This document shows positions 24,265-32,105 of a stretch of DNA of 44,386 bases, piece by piece. The stretch is from Bacteroidota bacterium. GTDB lineage: Bacteria > Bacteroidota > Bacteroidia > Chitinophagales > Saprospiraceae. The notes below the pieces were generated by a model that worked only from the letters and a program-made list of their open reading frames with translations, was not told the origin of the DNA and searched no databases. Location of the stretch: positions 1 through 44,386 of the forward strand of contig CAUJEY010000253.1 in the NCBI GenBank assembly GCA_963169325.1. The letters run 5' to 3'. Positions within the stretch are counted from its first letter, which is position 1. Every line of letters begins with the position of its first letter. Position numbers and translations under genes: made by a program.

Positions 24265-24405
24265 CCGCAACGGGACGGTTTTGGCAGCCCTTTTTTTTAC
24301 CATTTTACCCGTGAACATGCACTTGTTGCAAACTGCCAAATCAGCCTTTTTTTCGCTTTAATCCAACAATCTTCCACACACCGTCGATGCGCTTCCGGCC
24401 ATCGA

Positions 24406-24957
24406 ATGAAAAAAAATCGTTTCTCTATGAGCGACCCTTCCAGTTGTTGCTTTACCACAGTACGTCGTTTTTTTCTGCTCCCCATTGCCCTTTTACTTGT
24501 AGTTCTTGGTTCTGCCTACCGCCCTATCCGCGCACTTAGTGCCGAGATGATTCAATTGCGGGAAGAGATCATTTGCCAGGCCCAGCAGTATGTCGGTATT
24601 CGTTACCGGTACGCAGGCGTCAGCCCGACCACCGGATTCGATTGCTCCGGTTTTACCAGTTTCATTCTGAAAAAATTTGATGTAAACGTTTCCTGCGGCT
24701 CTTCGACGCAGTCGCAACAAGGTGTCAAAGTGCCTTTGAGCGAAGTGATGCCGGGCGACCTGGTGTTTTTTGGCAATCGCAGTCGCACGCGCATCCAACA
24801 TGTGGCGATGGTGGTAGAGAACACGCCCAGCGGCATTGTCTGTGTACACAGTACCTGCACCCGCGGCATCGTCGTCGAAAATGTAAGTACTTCCCCTTAT
24901 TGGCGGCCGCGTATTTTGTTTGCCCGCGATGTATTGGGGCGCCGTACCGCGGAGTAA
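24406..24957 (+). CDS. C40 family (NlpC/P60) peptidoglycan endopeptidase
   Basis: A 183-residue cell-wall hydrolase. It has an N-terminal signal/anchor with a hydrophobic core FFLLPIALLLVVLG (about 22-35). The NlpC/P60 domain covers about 52-175 with nucleophile C80 in TGFDCSGFTSFIL, H132 in RIQHVAMVVE and the third polar residue H148 in VCVHSTC. Such enzymes cut the D-Glu/meso-Dpm stem-peptide bond or related bonds in the periplasm. No SH3 or LysM targeting domain is present, so this is a minimal form. The start at MKKNRFSMSD is chosen; MSDPSS at 24427 is an alternative. A terminator follows at 25009-25040 and the wall-precursor gene ddl comes next. Confidence 0.9.
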   Translation: MKKNRFSMSDPSSCCFTTVRRFFLLPIALLLVVLGSAYRPIRALSAEMIQLREEIICQAQQYVGIRYRYAGVSPTTGFDCSGFTSFILKKFDVNVSCGSSTQSQQGVKVPLSEVMPGDLVFFGNRSRTRIQHVAMVVENTPSGIVCVHSTCTRGIVVENVSTSPYWRPRILFARDVLGRRTAE

Positions 24958-25008
24958 TTTGTTTCCAGACTTTACACAATACTGCTAAACAGCAGAACGA
25001 AAAATGAG

Positions 25009-25040
25009 ACGGTCGCCGGCAATGCCGGGGGCCGTTTTTT
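25009..25040 (+). terminator. Rho-independent terminator after NlpC/P60 gene
   Basis: Outer stem ACGG/CCGT (25009-25012 with 25032-25035) and inner stem CCGGC/GCCGG (25016-25020 with 25024-25028), followed by six T. Confidence 0.75.
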
Positions 25041-25057
25041 GATTCAGTTACGAAGTA

Positions 25058-25065
25058 TATCTTTG
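25058..25065 (+). promoter_or_regulatory. Promoter for ddl
   Basis: TATCTTTG (TAnnTTTG), with TTTG at 25038-25041 and 16 nt between. The -33 element shares bases with the terminator U-tract. The ATG is 24 nt beyond the box. Confidence 0.55.
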
Positions 25066-25088
25066 CGCGCAAACTCGACACCACAACC

Positions 25089-26048
25089 ATGAAAAACATA
25101 GCCATTCTCACCGGCGGCGATTCCGCCGAACGTGTCATTTCCCTGAAAAGCGGCAAAGTGGTGTACGACCACCTGCCCACCGATCGCTATCGTTCTTTTT
25201 TGATTGATGTGCAGGGCGCAGACTGGAAAGAAGTGGATACCGGTACACCCGTGGATAAAAACGATTTCAGCCTGACGCTGAATGGGGAAAAAATACGCTT
25301 CGATTGCGCTTTTGCCGCATTGCACGGCAGCCCCCTGGAAGATGGCAAAATGCAGGGATACTTAGACCTGATCGGATTGCCTTACACCTGCTGCGATGGT
25401 TTTGTGAGTGGCCTGACCATGAACAAATACCTCACTAAGGTGCAACTGGCGCCACTTGGCGTGCCGATGGCCCCTTCCGTCTTATTGCGCAGGGAGGAGC
25501 CCGTGGATGAAGCCAAACTGCTGGCCATGGGTTTACCGTTATTTGTAAAACCCAATACACACGGCTCCAGCTTTGGGGTGACTAAGGTGAAAACGGCGGA
25601 GCAGTTGTTGCCCGCTATCGAAGCCGTTTGGCCCTACGACCAGGAAGCTGTGGTGGAGGCTTTTATGCCGGGTCGTGAATTTTCCAACGGCGTATTGCGC
25701 GTGAACGGCGAAGTTGTGGGGCTGCCCGTCACGGAGATTATTCCGGAAACGGAGTTTTTCGACTTTGCCGCCAAATATGAAGGTAAATCACAGGAAGTGA
25801 CGCCCGCTGCATTATCGCCGGAGTTGGAGCGCCAATGCCGCGAGCGCTCGCGTTTCCTGTACGATGTGCTGCGCTGCCGCGGCGTGGTACGTTTCGATTA
25901 TATTTTGGTAGGTGATACGTTCCATTTTCTGGAAGCCAATACCATACCCGGAATTTCGCCCGCCAGTATTGTGCCGCAGCAGGCACAGGCGCATGGTTGG
26001 AAATTGGGAGAATTTTTTGGGTTGTTGATTGAAGAGGCGGTGCGATAA
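25089..26048 (+). CDS. ddl: D-alanine--D-alanine ligase
   Basis: A 319-residue ATP-grasp enzyme that joins two D-Ala for the peptidoglycan stem peptide. The N-terminal motif GGDSAERVISLKSG binds the first D-Ala. AALHGSPLEDGKMQGYLDLI with GLPYTCCDG is family-typical. The ATP-grasp core includes FVKPNTHGSSFGVTKVKTAE and EAFMPGREFSNGVL. The C-terminus has FHFLEANTIPGISPASIVPQ, which holds the metal-binding Glu/Asn and D-Ala-contacting Ser. Nothing suggests a D-Ala-D-Lac variant, but the specificity residue was not verified. Convergent with the OsmC gene, with only 31 nt between the stops. Confidence 0.95.
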   Translation: MKNIAILTGGDSAERVISLKSGKVVYDHLPTDRYRSFLIDVQGADWKEVDTGTPVDKNDFSLTLNGEKIRFDCAFAALHGSPLEDGKMQGYLDLIGLPYTCCDGFVSGLTMNKYLTKVQLAPLGVPMAPSVLLRREEPVDEAKLLAMGLPLFVKPNTHGSSFGVTKVKTAEQLLPAIEAVWPYDQEAVVEAFMPGREFSNGVLRVNGEVVGLPVTEIIPETEFFDFAAKYEGKSQEVTPAALSPELERQCRERSRFLYDVLRCRGVVRFDYILVGDTFHFLEANTIPGISPASIVPQQAQAHGWKLGEFFGLLIEEAVR

Positions 26049-26079
26049 AACGCCGTTCCGGCCCCTTCCAAGCTAAAAT

Positions 26080-26496
26080 CTACGGTATCCGCACCTCCCA
26101 GGTAATCGTCGCCCCGGCGAGCCGCAACGTTTCGGCGGCGCTGCAATATTTTTGAACAGACATTTCAACCGCTTTTTCCGCTTTTTTCGGATCGACCTTG
26201 CCAAATATGGTAAACACAAGGTGCGCCTTTTGCCAGGGCGCCGGCAGGGGCTGGTGGAAACGCTCGGCTTCGATGTCGATACTCAGGTCATCTACTTGCT
26301 GGCGTTGTTTTTTCAGGATGGTGAGCACATCCACAGCGGCACATCCGCCGAGACTCAGGATCATTAATTGCATGGGGCGGAAGCCCGTGGCATCGCCGCC
26401 GGCCATTTCTGGCAGGGAAAGGCGTATTTCGTTGCCGGTTTCGTCCTGGCCGAGCATCGCTTGACCATCGGGGGAAAGTTGGAGGTGGATTTGCAT
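26080..26496 (-). CDS. OsmC family protein
   Basis: A 138-residue OsmC-like protein. It has an N-terminal strand region MQIHLQLSPDGQAMLGQDE, a central FRPMQLMILSLGGCAAVDVL helix with a single conserved Cys, and a C-terminal KKAEKAVEMSVQKYCSAAET segment with a second Cys. Family members are thiol peroxidases (Ohr, OsmC) or, in the YhfA-like branch, proteins of unknown role; SLGGCAAVDVL fits the general OsmC/YhfA side rather than Ohr. Cytoplasmic, with no signal peptide. A TACCTTTG box lies 21 nt upstream of the ATG. Confidence 0.9.
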   Translation of the reverse strand: MQIHLQLSPDGQAMLGQDETGNEIRLSLPEMAGGDATGFRPMQLMILSLGGCAAVDVLTILKKQRQQVDDLSIDIEAERFHQPLPAPWQKAHLVFTIFGKVDPKKAEKAVEMSVQKYCSAAETLRLAGATITWEVRIP

Positions 26497-26517
26497 GAAA
26501 GGGTAATTTTAATGGGA

Positions 26518-26525
26518 CAAAGGTA
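26518..26525 (-). promoter_or_regulatory. -7 box for OsmC gene
   Basis: The minus strand reads TACCTTTG, 21 nt before the ATG at 26496, giving a short leader. No convincing -33 element. Confidence 0.5.
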
Positions 26526-26586
26526 CGGGAGGAAAATACAAGTGGAAGGAACAGCAATCTTGGTTTAAAAGTTGTTGCGGCAATGG

Positions 26587-26594
26587 TACCTTTG
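26587..26594 (+). promoter_or_regulatory. Promoter for UPF0158 gene
   Basis: TACCTTTG (TAnnTTTG) with TTG at 26560-26562 (24-nt spacer). The GTG start is 37 nt after the box. Confidence 0.5.
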
Positions 26595-26631
26595 TACTTG
26601 AAAATTTGAACAATACTGAACACGAAACAAC

Positions 26632-27051
26632 GTGGAAGACGACATCTTATTCGACATTATTGACCTGCTCGACGACGGCGAAATCGTGTACCTGCATCGC
26701 CAGACGAAGGAAATTCTCTCGTACCCCGACCCCCAGCGCTGGAATGAAAGCGAGTATATCGACCTCATCGAATCGGTAAAATCCCGCGCTGCCGCTGAAC
26801 CGGACCAATTTATCGTTGTTGACCCACCGGAACCACGCGATTCATACCGGATGATGGAGGATTTCGTGTTTAAGGTCGACGATGAGCACCTGCGCGGCCG
26901 CCTACTGGAAGCCCTCAACAGCAAAAAACCGTTCCGGTATTTCCGCGCTACGGTGGAAGATTCGCATGAACGCGAAAACTGGTTCGACTTCAAAGACGCC
27001 CGCATGAAAGAATGGCTTCTCGGACAATTGGCGCTCGTATGGGACGAGTAA
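26632..27051 (+). CDS. UPF0158 family protein
   Basis: A 139-residue cytoplasmic protein of family UPF0158 (PF03682 type). The pattern is a short start with DGEIVYLHRQTKEILSYPDP, a middle segment IVVDPPEPRDSYRMMEDFVF, and the ending GRLLEALNSKKPFRYFRATV then ENWFDFKDARMKEWLLGQLA. Function is unknown. The start is GTG; no ATG occurs before conserved sequence, and the promoter box upstream agrees with it. It is followed after 38 nt by an M28 peptidase on the same strand, possibly co-transcribed. Confidence 0.85.
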   Translation: MEDDILFDIIDLLDDGEIVYLHRQTKEILSYPDPQRWNESEYIDLIESVKSRAAAEPDQFIVVDPPEPRDSYRMMEDFVFKVDDEHLRGRLLEALNSKKPFRYFRATVEDSHERENWFDFKDARMKEWLLGQLALVWDE

Positions 27052-27089
27052 ATTACTACAACTAATGTTTTGAAATTCAGCACTTAACT

Positions 27090-28334
27090 ATGAAACAACA
27101 CATCACATTTTACCTGATTATTCTTTTTTTGTTTGCGCAAAATAAAACGTTCTCCCAAACTGCCATTTCAACGGAAAACATTCGGAAGCACGTCACCTAT
27201 CTCGCCTCCGACAAACTCAAGGGGCGCGGAACCGGCACAAAAGAGGAGCGTAAAGCAGCGAAGTACATCGCCAAACAATTTAAACAAGCCGGACTCCAGC
27301 CAAAAGGCGACAACGGAACCTGGTACCACGAGTTCAGTTTCAAAAAATCATCGGACCCGCACGGCAACGTAGCCGCCGACGCCCCACAGGTGCAAAGCCG
27401 GAACGTAGTCGCTTATCTCGACAACGGCGCACCGTACACGATCGTCATCGGTGCGCACTACGACCACCTCGGCTTGGGGCACGACCGCAACTCCCTGGAG
27501 GCCAACTCCGCCGGTAAAATCCATAACGGCGCCGACGACAATGCCTCCGGCGTTTCCGGCGTACTCGAACTGGCGCGGTATTTTGCCAAAAACGACGTGA
27601 AGGAACAGCACAACTTTCTGTTTCTCTGTTTCTCCGGCGAGGAACTGGGCCTGATGGGCTCTAAAAAATTCACCGAAACGCCGGGCATCGACCTGGCCAA
27701 GGTCAATTTTATGATCAACATGGACATGATCGGCCGCCTCAACGACGAAAAACGTATCATGGTCGGCGGCGTCGGTACCGCGCCCGAATTCGTGCCCCTC
27801 ATCAACAGTATAAAATCCGGCCTTACCGTCAAACAGGACAGTGCCGGCATCGGCCCCAGCGACCACACTTCGTTTTACCTGAAAAATATTCCGGTGCTCT
27901 TTTTCTTCACCGGCCAACACTCCGATTATCACAAGCCCTCCGACGATATCGAAAAAGTAAATTTCAATGGCGTAAAAGAGGTGCTGGATTACGCAGCGCG
28001 TATGATTGAATCCCTGGACAAAAAGCCGAAACTCGCGTTTCAGCAAACCAAATCCAGACAGGAAGACACGCCGCGCTTCAAAGTTACTCTCGGCATTATG
28101 CCGGACTATACTTATGAAGGAGAGGGCGTACATGTAGACGGCGTAACCGACGGCAAACCTGCCTCCATAGCCGGCGTGCAAAAAGGCGACGTAATCCTTG
28201 GCCTGGGCGAACACCCGGTAAATGATATGCAGGGATATATGAAAGCCCTGGGAGCCTTTAAAAAAGGCGATAGCACGCAGTTAAAGGTGAAGCGGGGAGG
28301 GGAAACGAAGGTATTGCCGGTGACGTTTCAATAA
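27090..28334 (+). CDS. Secreted M28 family metallopeptidase with PDZ domain
   Basis: A 414-residue exported aminopeptidase-like enzyme. Signal peptide about 1-23 (ending NKTFSQ). The zinc ligands of family M28 are all seen: H123 and the following Asp in IGAHYDHLGLG, D150 in NGADDNASGVSG, catalytic E184 and ligand E185 in CFSGEELGLMG, D212 in INMDMIGRL, and the final His in the GPSDHTSFYLKNIPVLFFFT region or at YHKPSDD. A PDZ domain occupies about 330-414 (GVHVDGVTDGKPASIAGVQK and GDVILGLGEHPVNDMQGYM). It trims peptides in the periplasm or outside. A word-repeat hairpin follows its stop. Confidence 0.93.
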   Translation: MKQHITFYLIILFLFAQNKTFSQTAISTENIRKHVTYLASDKLKGRGTGTKEERKAAKYIAKQFKQAGLQPKGDNGTWYHEFSFKKSSDPHGNVAADAPQVQSRNVVAYLDNGAPYTIVIGAHYDHLGLGHDRNSLEANSAGKIHNGADDNASGVSGVLELARYFAKNDVKEQHNFLFLCFSGEELGLMGSKKFTETPGIDLAKVNFMINMDMIGRLNDEKRIMVGGVGTAPEFVPLINSIKSGLTVKQDSAGIGPSDHTSFYLKNIPVLFFFTGQHSDYHKPSDDIEKVNFNGVKEVLDYAARMIESLDKKPKLAFQQTKSRQEDTPRFKVTLGIMPDYTYEGEGVHVDGVTDGKPASIAGVQKGDVILGLGEHPVNDMQGYMKALGAFKKGDSTQLKVKRGGETKVLPVTFQ

Positions 28335-28335
28335 A

Positions 28336-28468
28336 ATGAGATCAATGTGTTTTAAATGTGGTCAATGTGGTCAATGTGGTCAATGTGATCAATTATGAAA
28401 TTTAAAATTACCACATTGACCACATTTTAAACACATTGACCACATTGATCTCATTGACCACATTAACA
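28336..28468. repeat. GTCAATGTG word repeat between convergent genes
   Basis: Nine-nt words GTCAATGTG in series (left, about 28337-28392) are followed by an inverted set ACCACATTG, ACACATTG, ATCTCATTG (right, about 28410-28466). Blocks such as GAGATCAATGTG and AATGTGGTCAATGTGG are exactly mirrored. It fills the space between the stop codons of the M28 gene and the convergent coiled-coil gene, the place of a bidirectional terminator. Confidence 0.88.
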
Positions 28469-28849
28469 TTACAGGTTCTTCGCCACGAAACGGTACAATT
28501 CCTCTTTCATCTCGTGAAATAAGCGGCCGAAGGTTTCCACCCGGTCGATAAGCACTAATTCTGCTTTGGGCCGGCTGTTTTCTGCAAAAACCGGGTCGGT
28601 TTCGAACAGTTTTTCGATGCGGTTTTCATCCTGCTTGATGTCGTGGCGCAGGATATCGTGTTGTTCGCGCTGCAGGATCAATTGGTTTTGGAAGTGTTCC
28701 ACCAGTGCCAGTACCTCACCATCCGTGTTTTTCGCGGCTACTTCTTCCAGCCGTTTTTGGAACACTTGCATTTCATCTTTGTAGAAGGCGAGATAATTTA
28801 GCCAGGTTTTGTGGTGTTGGTGTTGATCAAGATATGTTTCTCTTTTCAT
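28469..28849 (-). CDS. Small coiled-coil protein, unknown
   Basis: A 126-residue, highly charged helical protein; not recognised. The start is MKRETYLDQHQHH; a longer frame to 28939 adds residues that look untranslated. Most of the sequence is predicted as two long helices (FYKDEMQVFQKRLEEVAAKN, then LVEHFQNQLILQREQHDILR and DIKQDENRIEKLFE), a third helix near 95-125 (VETFGRLFHEMKEELYRFVA), and no signal peptide. It resembles small cytoplasmic helical-bundle proteins common in Bacteroidota with no known role. Its 3' end abuts the GTCAATGTG repeat. Confidence 0.75.
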   Translation of the reverse strand: MKRETYLDQHQHHKTWLNYLAFYKDEMQVFQKRLEEVAAKNTDGEVLALVEHFQNQLILQREQHDILRHDIKQDENRIEKLFETDPVFAENSRPKAELVLIDRVETFGRLFHEMKEELYRFVAKNL

Positions 28850-28997
28850 GTTACAAGGTATTTTTACCGGGGCAATATAGTATGTTCTGAAAAAAAGATT
28901 AGGACGTTGCATCTCATCTCCGGAGATGATGTTGCGCATCGGCTAATATTGCCGGTATCCGTGTTGAAAATTTTTACTTTTTTCAGGGGCAAAACTT

Positions 28998-29005
28998 TAC
29001 CTTTG
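28998..29005 (+). promoter_or_regulatory. -7 box for PpiD-like gene
   Basis: TACCTTTG (TAnnTTTG), 66 nt before the ATG at 29072. The nearest TTG upstream is too far for a standard -33. Confidence 0.45.
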
Positions 29006-29071
29006 CGGTTGCTTTTTTGGAAGCAATCGTTTTATTGATTTAAACATCTGATTTTCAAATAATTATAGCAA

Positions 29072-31183
29072 ATGGCTTTAATCGGACAGATTCGTAAACA
29101 AGGGTGGATTCTTATCACACTCATGATTTTGGCGCTGGGTGGCTTCATTCTGATGGACATTATAACAAACGCGGAAAGGTCGGCTGCCGGCGACATAAAC
29201 ACGTTGGGCAGGGTAAACGGTCAGGAGATCAAACGCAGCGAGTTTGACAATTATGAAAAACTGATTTACTCCAACAGCCAGGGAAACACCTACCAGGTTC
29301 GGCAGCAAATCTGGAATCATTTTGTGGAGGACGCCATTGTGGCGCAGGAAGCAGAAGCGCTGGGCTTGGGCGTCGGCAAAGAAGAACTGGTCGACCTGCA
29401 CTTCGGCAACAACCTGAGTCCGGTCATTGTCGAACGTTTTAAAGGGCAGGATGGCCAACCCAACCGGGCTACGCTTTCCAGCATAAAAGCCGCTATCGAA
29501 CAAGGTTCCTTTACGGACCCGGTCAATCGCGCTTACTGGGCTACCCAGGAAAAAGAAGTTGTGAAAGAACGCCTGCAGGAAAAAATCACGAACCTGGTTT
29601 TAAAAGGCGTTTACACGCCACAGTGGCAGGCAGAGATGACCTTCCGCGAAAATAATCAGCGTATCGACTTCCTCTTTGTGCGCGTCCCGTACGACAAGGT
29701 GCAAGACAGCGAAATCCAAATAACAGATGCCGATTATAAGGCCTACCTGGCAGAAAATCCGCATTTGTACGACCAGACGGAAGAAACCCGCACGGTAAGT
29801 TATGTATCCATCGACGTATTCCCCACTGCCGGCGACAGCATGGCTGCACGCGAATCCGTTGCCGGTATGATTGACGGATTGCGCGCGGCGCCGAACGACT
29901 CGGCATATATCGTGTCCCACAACGGCGTGTACGATAAAGCATATAAATCAAAAGCGTCGCTTCCGGCATCTGTCGCCGATTCGATGATGCAATTGCCCTT
30001 GGGAAGTATCATCGGCCCTTTCGAAGACCAGGGCGCCTGGAATGCGGCTAAAATCATAGACCGCAAACTGATCCCGGACTCCGTGAAAGCCCGTCACATT
30101 CTGATCCGGGAGGCTACGCCTGCCAACGAACAAAGAATCGACAGCCTGATGGCCCTGCTGAATGCTAAAACCGTACCGTTCGATACCCTCGCCGTACAAA
30201 ACAGTCAGGACGGCTCTGCATCAAAAGGCGGCGACCTCGGCTGGTTTGCTGAAGGTATGATGGTGCCGGAGTTCAATAACGTCTGCTTTTATGAAGGCGA
30301 ACAAGGCAAGTTTTACAAAGTAGCCACGCAGTTCGGCTGGCACCTGATTGAAATAACCGGCAAAAAATTCATCAAAAATGCCACCGGCGTACGGGCTGCC
30401 TACCTCGGCCAACCGATCGAACCGAGCACCCAAACGCAGCAAGTAGCCAAAGACCGCGCTCTGGCACTGGTACAACAAGCCAAGACGCTGGAAGACCTGA
30501 ATACCCTGGCTGCCAAGGAGAACCTGCCGGTACAAGTCAGCACCCCGTTGAAAGCGAACGATTTTTCGCTGGGCGCACTGGGCACCGGTGATGATGCGCG
30601 GGAGATCGTCCGCTGGGCATTCGATAAAAAGTCAAAAGAGAATAGCGTAGGCAAAGAGGTGTTTTCTTTCCGCGATGCAAACGGCGGCTATTTCGACAGC
30701 AAATACGTGGTAGCCGCGTTGAAAGCCATTGCACCGGAAGGTACAGCCACTGTCGCTACCTTGAAAGCAACCCCGCGGGCCGAGCAGGAAGTTAAAAATC
30801 GCAAAAAAGCGGAAGTGATCAAAGGCAAACTTCAGAATGCCGGCGATTTGTCCGCCGCCGCCGGACAATGGGGCGTTGCCGTGGACACTGCCAAAGGCAG
30901 TTCGATGCTGCAAACGTTCCTGCCCAACGGCGGTTCCGAACCGCGTGTGGTCGGGCTCGCGTTTTCCTTAGCCAAAGACGCAACCAGCAAGCCGGTAACC
31001 GGCGCCAATGGTGTGTATATCGTGAAACCCATCACAGACAAACCGGAAGCCCCCCTGCCGCCAGATCTGGCCATGTTTCGGCGCCAGGTAACATCTTCTG
31101 CCATCGCCGGCATGCGGATGAATCTGGTGAATTCAATGAAAAAACAGGCGGAGTTAAAGGACAACCGGAGCCGGTTCTTCTAG
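29072..31183 (+). CDS. ppiD: PpiD-like periplasmic peptidyl-prolyl isomerase
   Basis: A 703-residue membrane-anchored foldase. One N-terminal membrane helix (about 11-31, GWILITLMILALGGFILMDI) anchors it in the inner membrane. A SurA/PpiD N-terminal chaperone region follows (about 35-230, with FDNYEKLIYSNSQGNTYQVR). A parvulin-type PPIase domain lies at about 338-432, with VKARHILIREATPANEQRID, GDLGWFAEGMMVPEFNN and FGWHLIEITGKK. A second, degenerate PPIase-like segment may lie beyond. It helps fold outer-membrane and secreted proteins, of which this neighbourhood has many. A strong terminator follows at 31221-31257. Confidence 0.93.
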   Translation: MALIGQIRKQGWILITLMILALGGFILMDIITNAERSAAGDINTLGRVNGQEIKRSEFDNYEKLIYSNSQGNTYQVRQQIWNHFVEDAIVAQEAEALGLGVGKEELVDLHFGNNLSPVIVERFKGQDGQPNRATLSSIKAAIEQGSFTDPVNRAYWATQEKEVVKERLQEKITNLVLKGVYTPQWQAEMTFRENNQRIDFLFVRVPYDKVQDSEIQITDADYKAYLAENPHLYDQTEETRTVSYVSIDVFPTAGDSMAARESVAGMIDGLRAAPNDSAYIVSHNGVYDKAYKSKASLPASVADSMMQLPLGSIIGPFEDQGAWNAAKIIDRKLIPDSVKARHILIREATPANEQRIDSLMALLNAKTVPFDTLAVQNSQDGSASKGGDLGWFAEGMMVPEFNNVCFYEGEQGKFYKVATQFGWHLIEITGKKFIKNATGVRAAYLGQPIEPSTQTQQVAKDRALALVQQAKTLEDLNTLAAKENLPVQVSTPLKANDFSLGALGTGDDAREIVRWAFDKKSKENSVGKEVFSFRDANGGYFDSKYVVAALKAIAPEGTATVATLKATPRAEQEVKNRKKAEVIKGKLQNAGDLSAAAGQWGVAVDTAKGSSMLQTFLPNGGSEPRVVGLAFSLAKDATSKPVTGANGVYIVKPITDKPEAPLPPDLAMFRRQVTSSAIAGMRMNLVNSMKKQAELKDNRSRFF

Positions 31184-31220
31184 TTTAACATTGCCCCGGC
31201 ATACGTTTAATATTAAAGCA

Positions 31221-31257
31221 GGAGCCATTCCGGAGAACCGGAATGGCTCCTTTTTTT
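31221..31257 (+). terminator. Rho-independent terminator after ppiD
   Basis: Perfect 13-bp stem GGAGCCATTCCGG (31221-31233) and CCGGAATGGCTCC (31238-31250), AGAA loop, then seven T. Confidence 0.95.
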
Positions 31258-31284
31258 AGGAAATAAAACCGAATCAACAACACT

Positions 31285-31743
31285 GTGAAACCGGAAACAA
31301 CCTTAACACCCGATGAGATTCTGGCAAAACTGGAATATTTCTGCGCCTACCAGGAACGCTGCCCGCAGGAGGTACGCCGTAAGTTGACAGAGTTGGGCGC
31401 CCACGGTGAAGTGGCGGAACAAATCTATTCGGTGCTTGAGAACGACGCCTTTTTTGATGAAGCGCGTTTTGCCGAAGCATATACCGGCGGCAAATTCCGG
31501 GTGAACCAATGGGGGCGTGTTCGTATTCGACTGGAACTCCGGCGGCGCGATATCGCCCCCGACATCATCCGGCAAGCGCTTGACAGCATCGGGGAGGAAG
31601 AATATCTAATCGTACTTCAAAACCTGATTGCAAAAAAGCGGGAAAAATGGCCGGCGCCGAACGATTACGCCGCAAAAGCAAAAACCGCTGCGGCGCTGAT
31701 TCGGGTGGGATACGAACCGGAACTTGTTTTTCGTTATCTTTGA
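31285..31743 (+). CDS. recX: RecX family regulator of RecA
   Basis: A 152-residue RecX protein that caps or blocks growth of RecA filaments. The first RecX three-helix repeat is LAKLEYFCAYQERCPQEVRR and the next block has ENDAFFDEARFAEAYTGGKF. The QWGRVRIRLELRRRDIAPDI segment with IIRQALDSI is typical of the core, and a third helical unit ends with IRVGYEPELVFRYL. The start is GTG at 31285; no ATG precedes the first helix. It stands alone, away from recA. The gap 31744-31901 shows no gene and no good promoter box; TATCTTTC there is one mismatch from consensus. Confidence 0.9.
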   Translation: MKPETTLTPDEILAKLEYFCAYQERCPQEVRRKLTELGAHGEVAEQIYSVLENDAFFDEARFAEAYTGGKFRVNQWGRVRIRLELRRRDIAPDIIRQALDSIGEEEYLIVLQNLIAKKREKWPAPNDYAAKAKTAAALIRVGYEPELVFRYL

Positions 31744-31901
31744 CCAAATTATTGGAGTGCCAATGGTTTGTTTGGCAGGATAACCGCTTTCAAAAACCTG
31801 ACTTTTCCAAAAACTTGGTAAACGTATTGGCTGGCAGGGTAATTATCTTTCGGATATATTTACTGCTCAAACTGTTTTATTCACGTTAACCTCCGCATCG
31901 T

Positions 31902-32105
31902 ATGGCAAAGAAAAAAATTACACTCACTGATCTCAAAGTCCAAAGTTTCGTCACCACGCTCGACGACGAGCAGATGAACCACGTTAAAGGGGGCATCTAC
32001 ATCGTACGAGGCCGCCGGTTTACGTATCGTACCCGCTGGACCTCCGTGGATACCCGCAGCGACGAAATCGAAATGGCCGACCCGATACACAACAAGCGGT
32101 TCTAA
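31902..32105 (+). CDS. Orphan RiPP precursor with class I lanthipeptide-type leader
   Basis: A 67-residue peptide. The leader KKKITLTDLKVQSFVTTLDD, then EQMNHVKGG with the double glycine at residues 30-31, matches the leader of Bacteroidota class I lanthipeptides (pinensin type; LNDLKVxSFVTSL and a GG cleavage site). The 36-residue core after GG is Arg-rich, has four Thr and two Ser, and has no Cys, so a lanthionine ring cannot form. No LanB, LanC, protease or transporter gene is in the window. Its stop overlaps the stop of the opposing 515-residue gene by 3 nt. It could be a precursor matured in trans, one processed by a different enzyme, or a peptide that has kept only the leader. Confidence 0.75.
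   Translation: MAKKKITLTDLKVQSFVTTLDDEQMNHVKGGIYIVRGRRFTYRTRWTSVDTRSDEIEMADPIHNKRF

Noticed and set aside
24982-24995. CTGCT/AGCAG hairpin before the NlpC terminator
   Set aside because: Five-bp stem with no U-tract; too weak beside the better terminator at 25009-25040.
31744-31901. Small ORF after recX
   Set aside because: No homology signal, no promoter or ribosome site, and unusual composition; treated as a non-coding gap.
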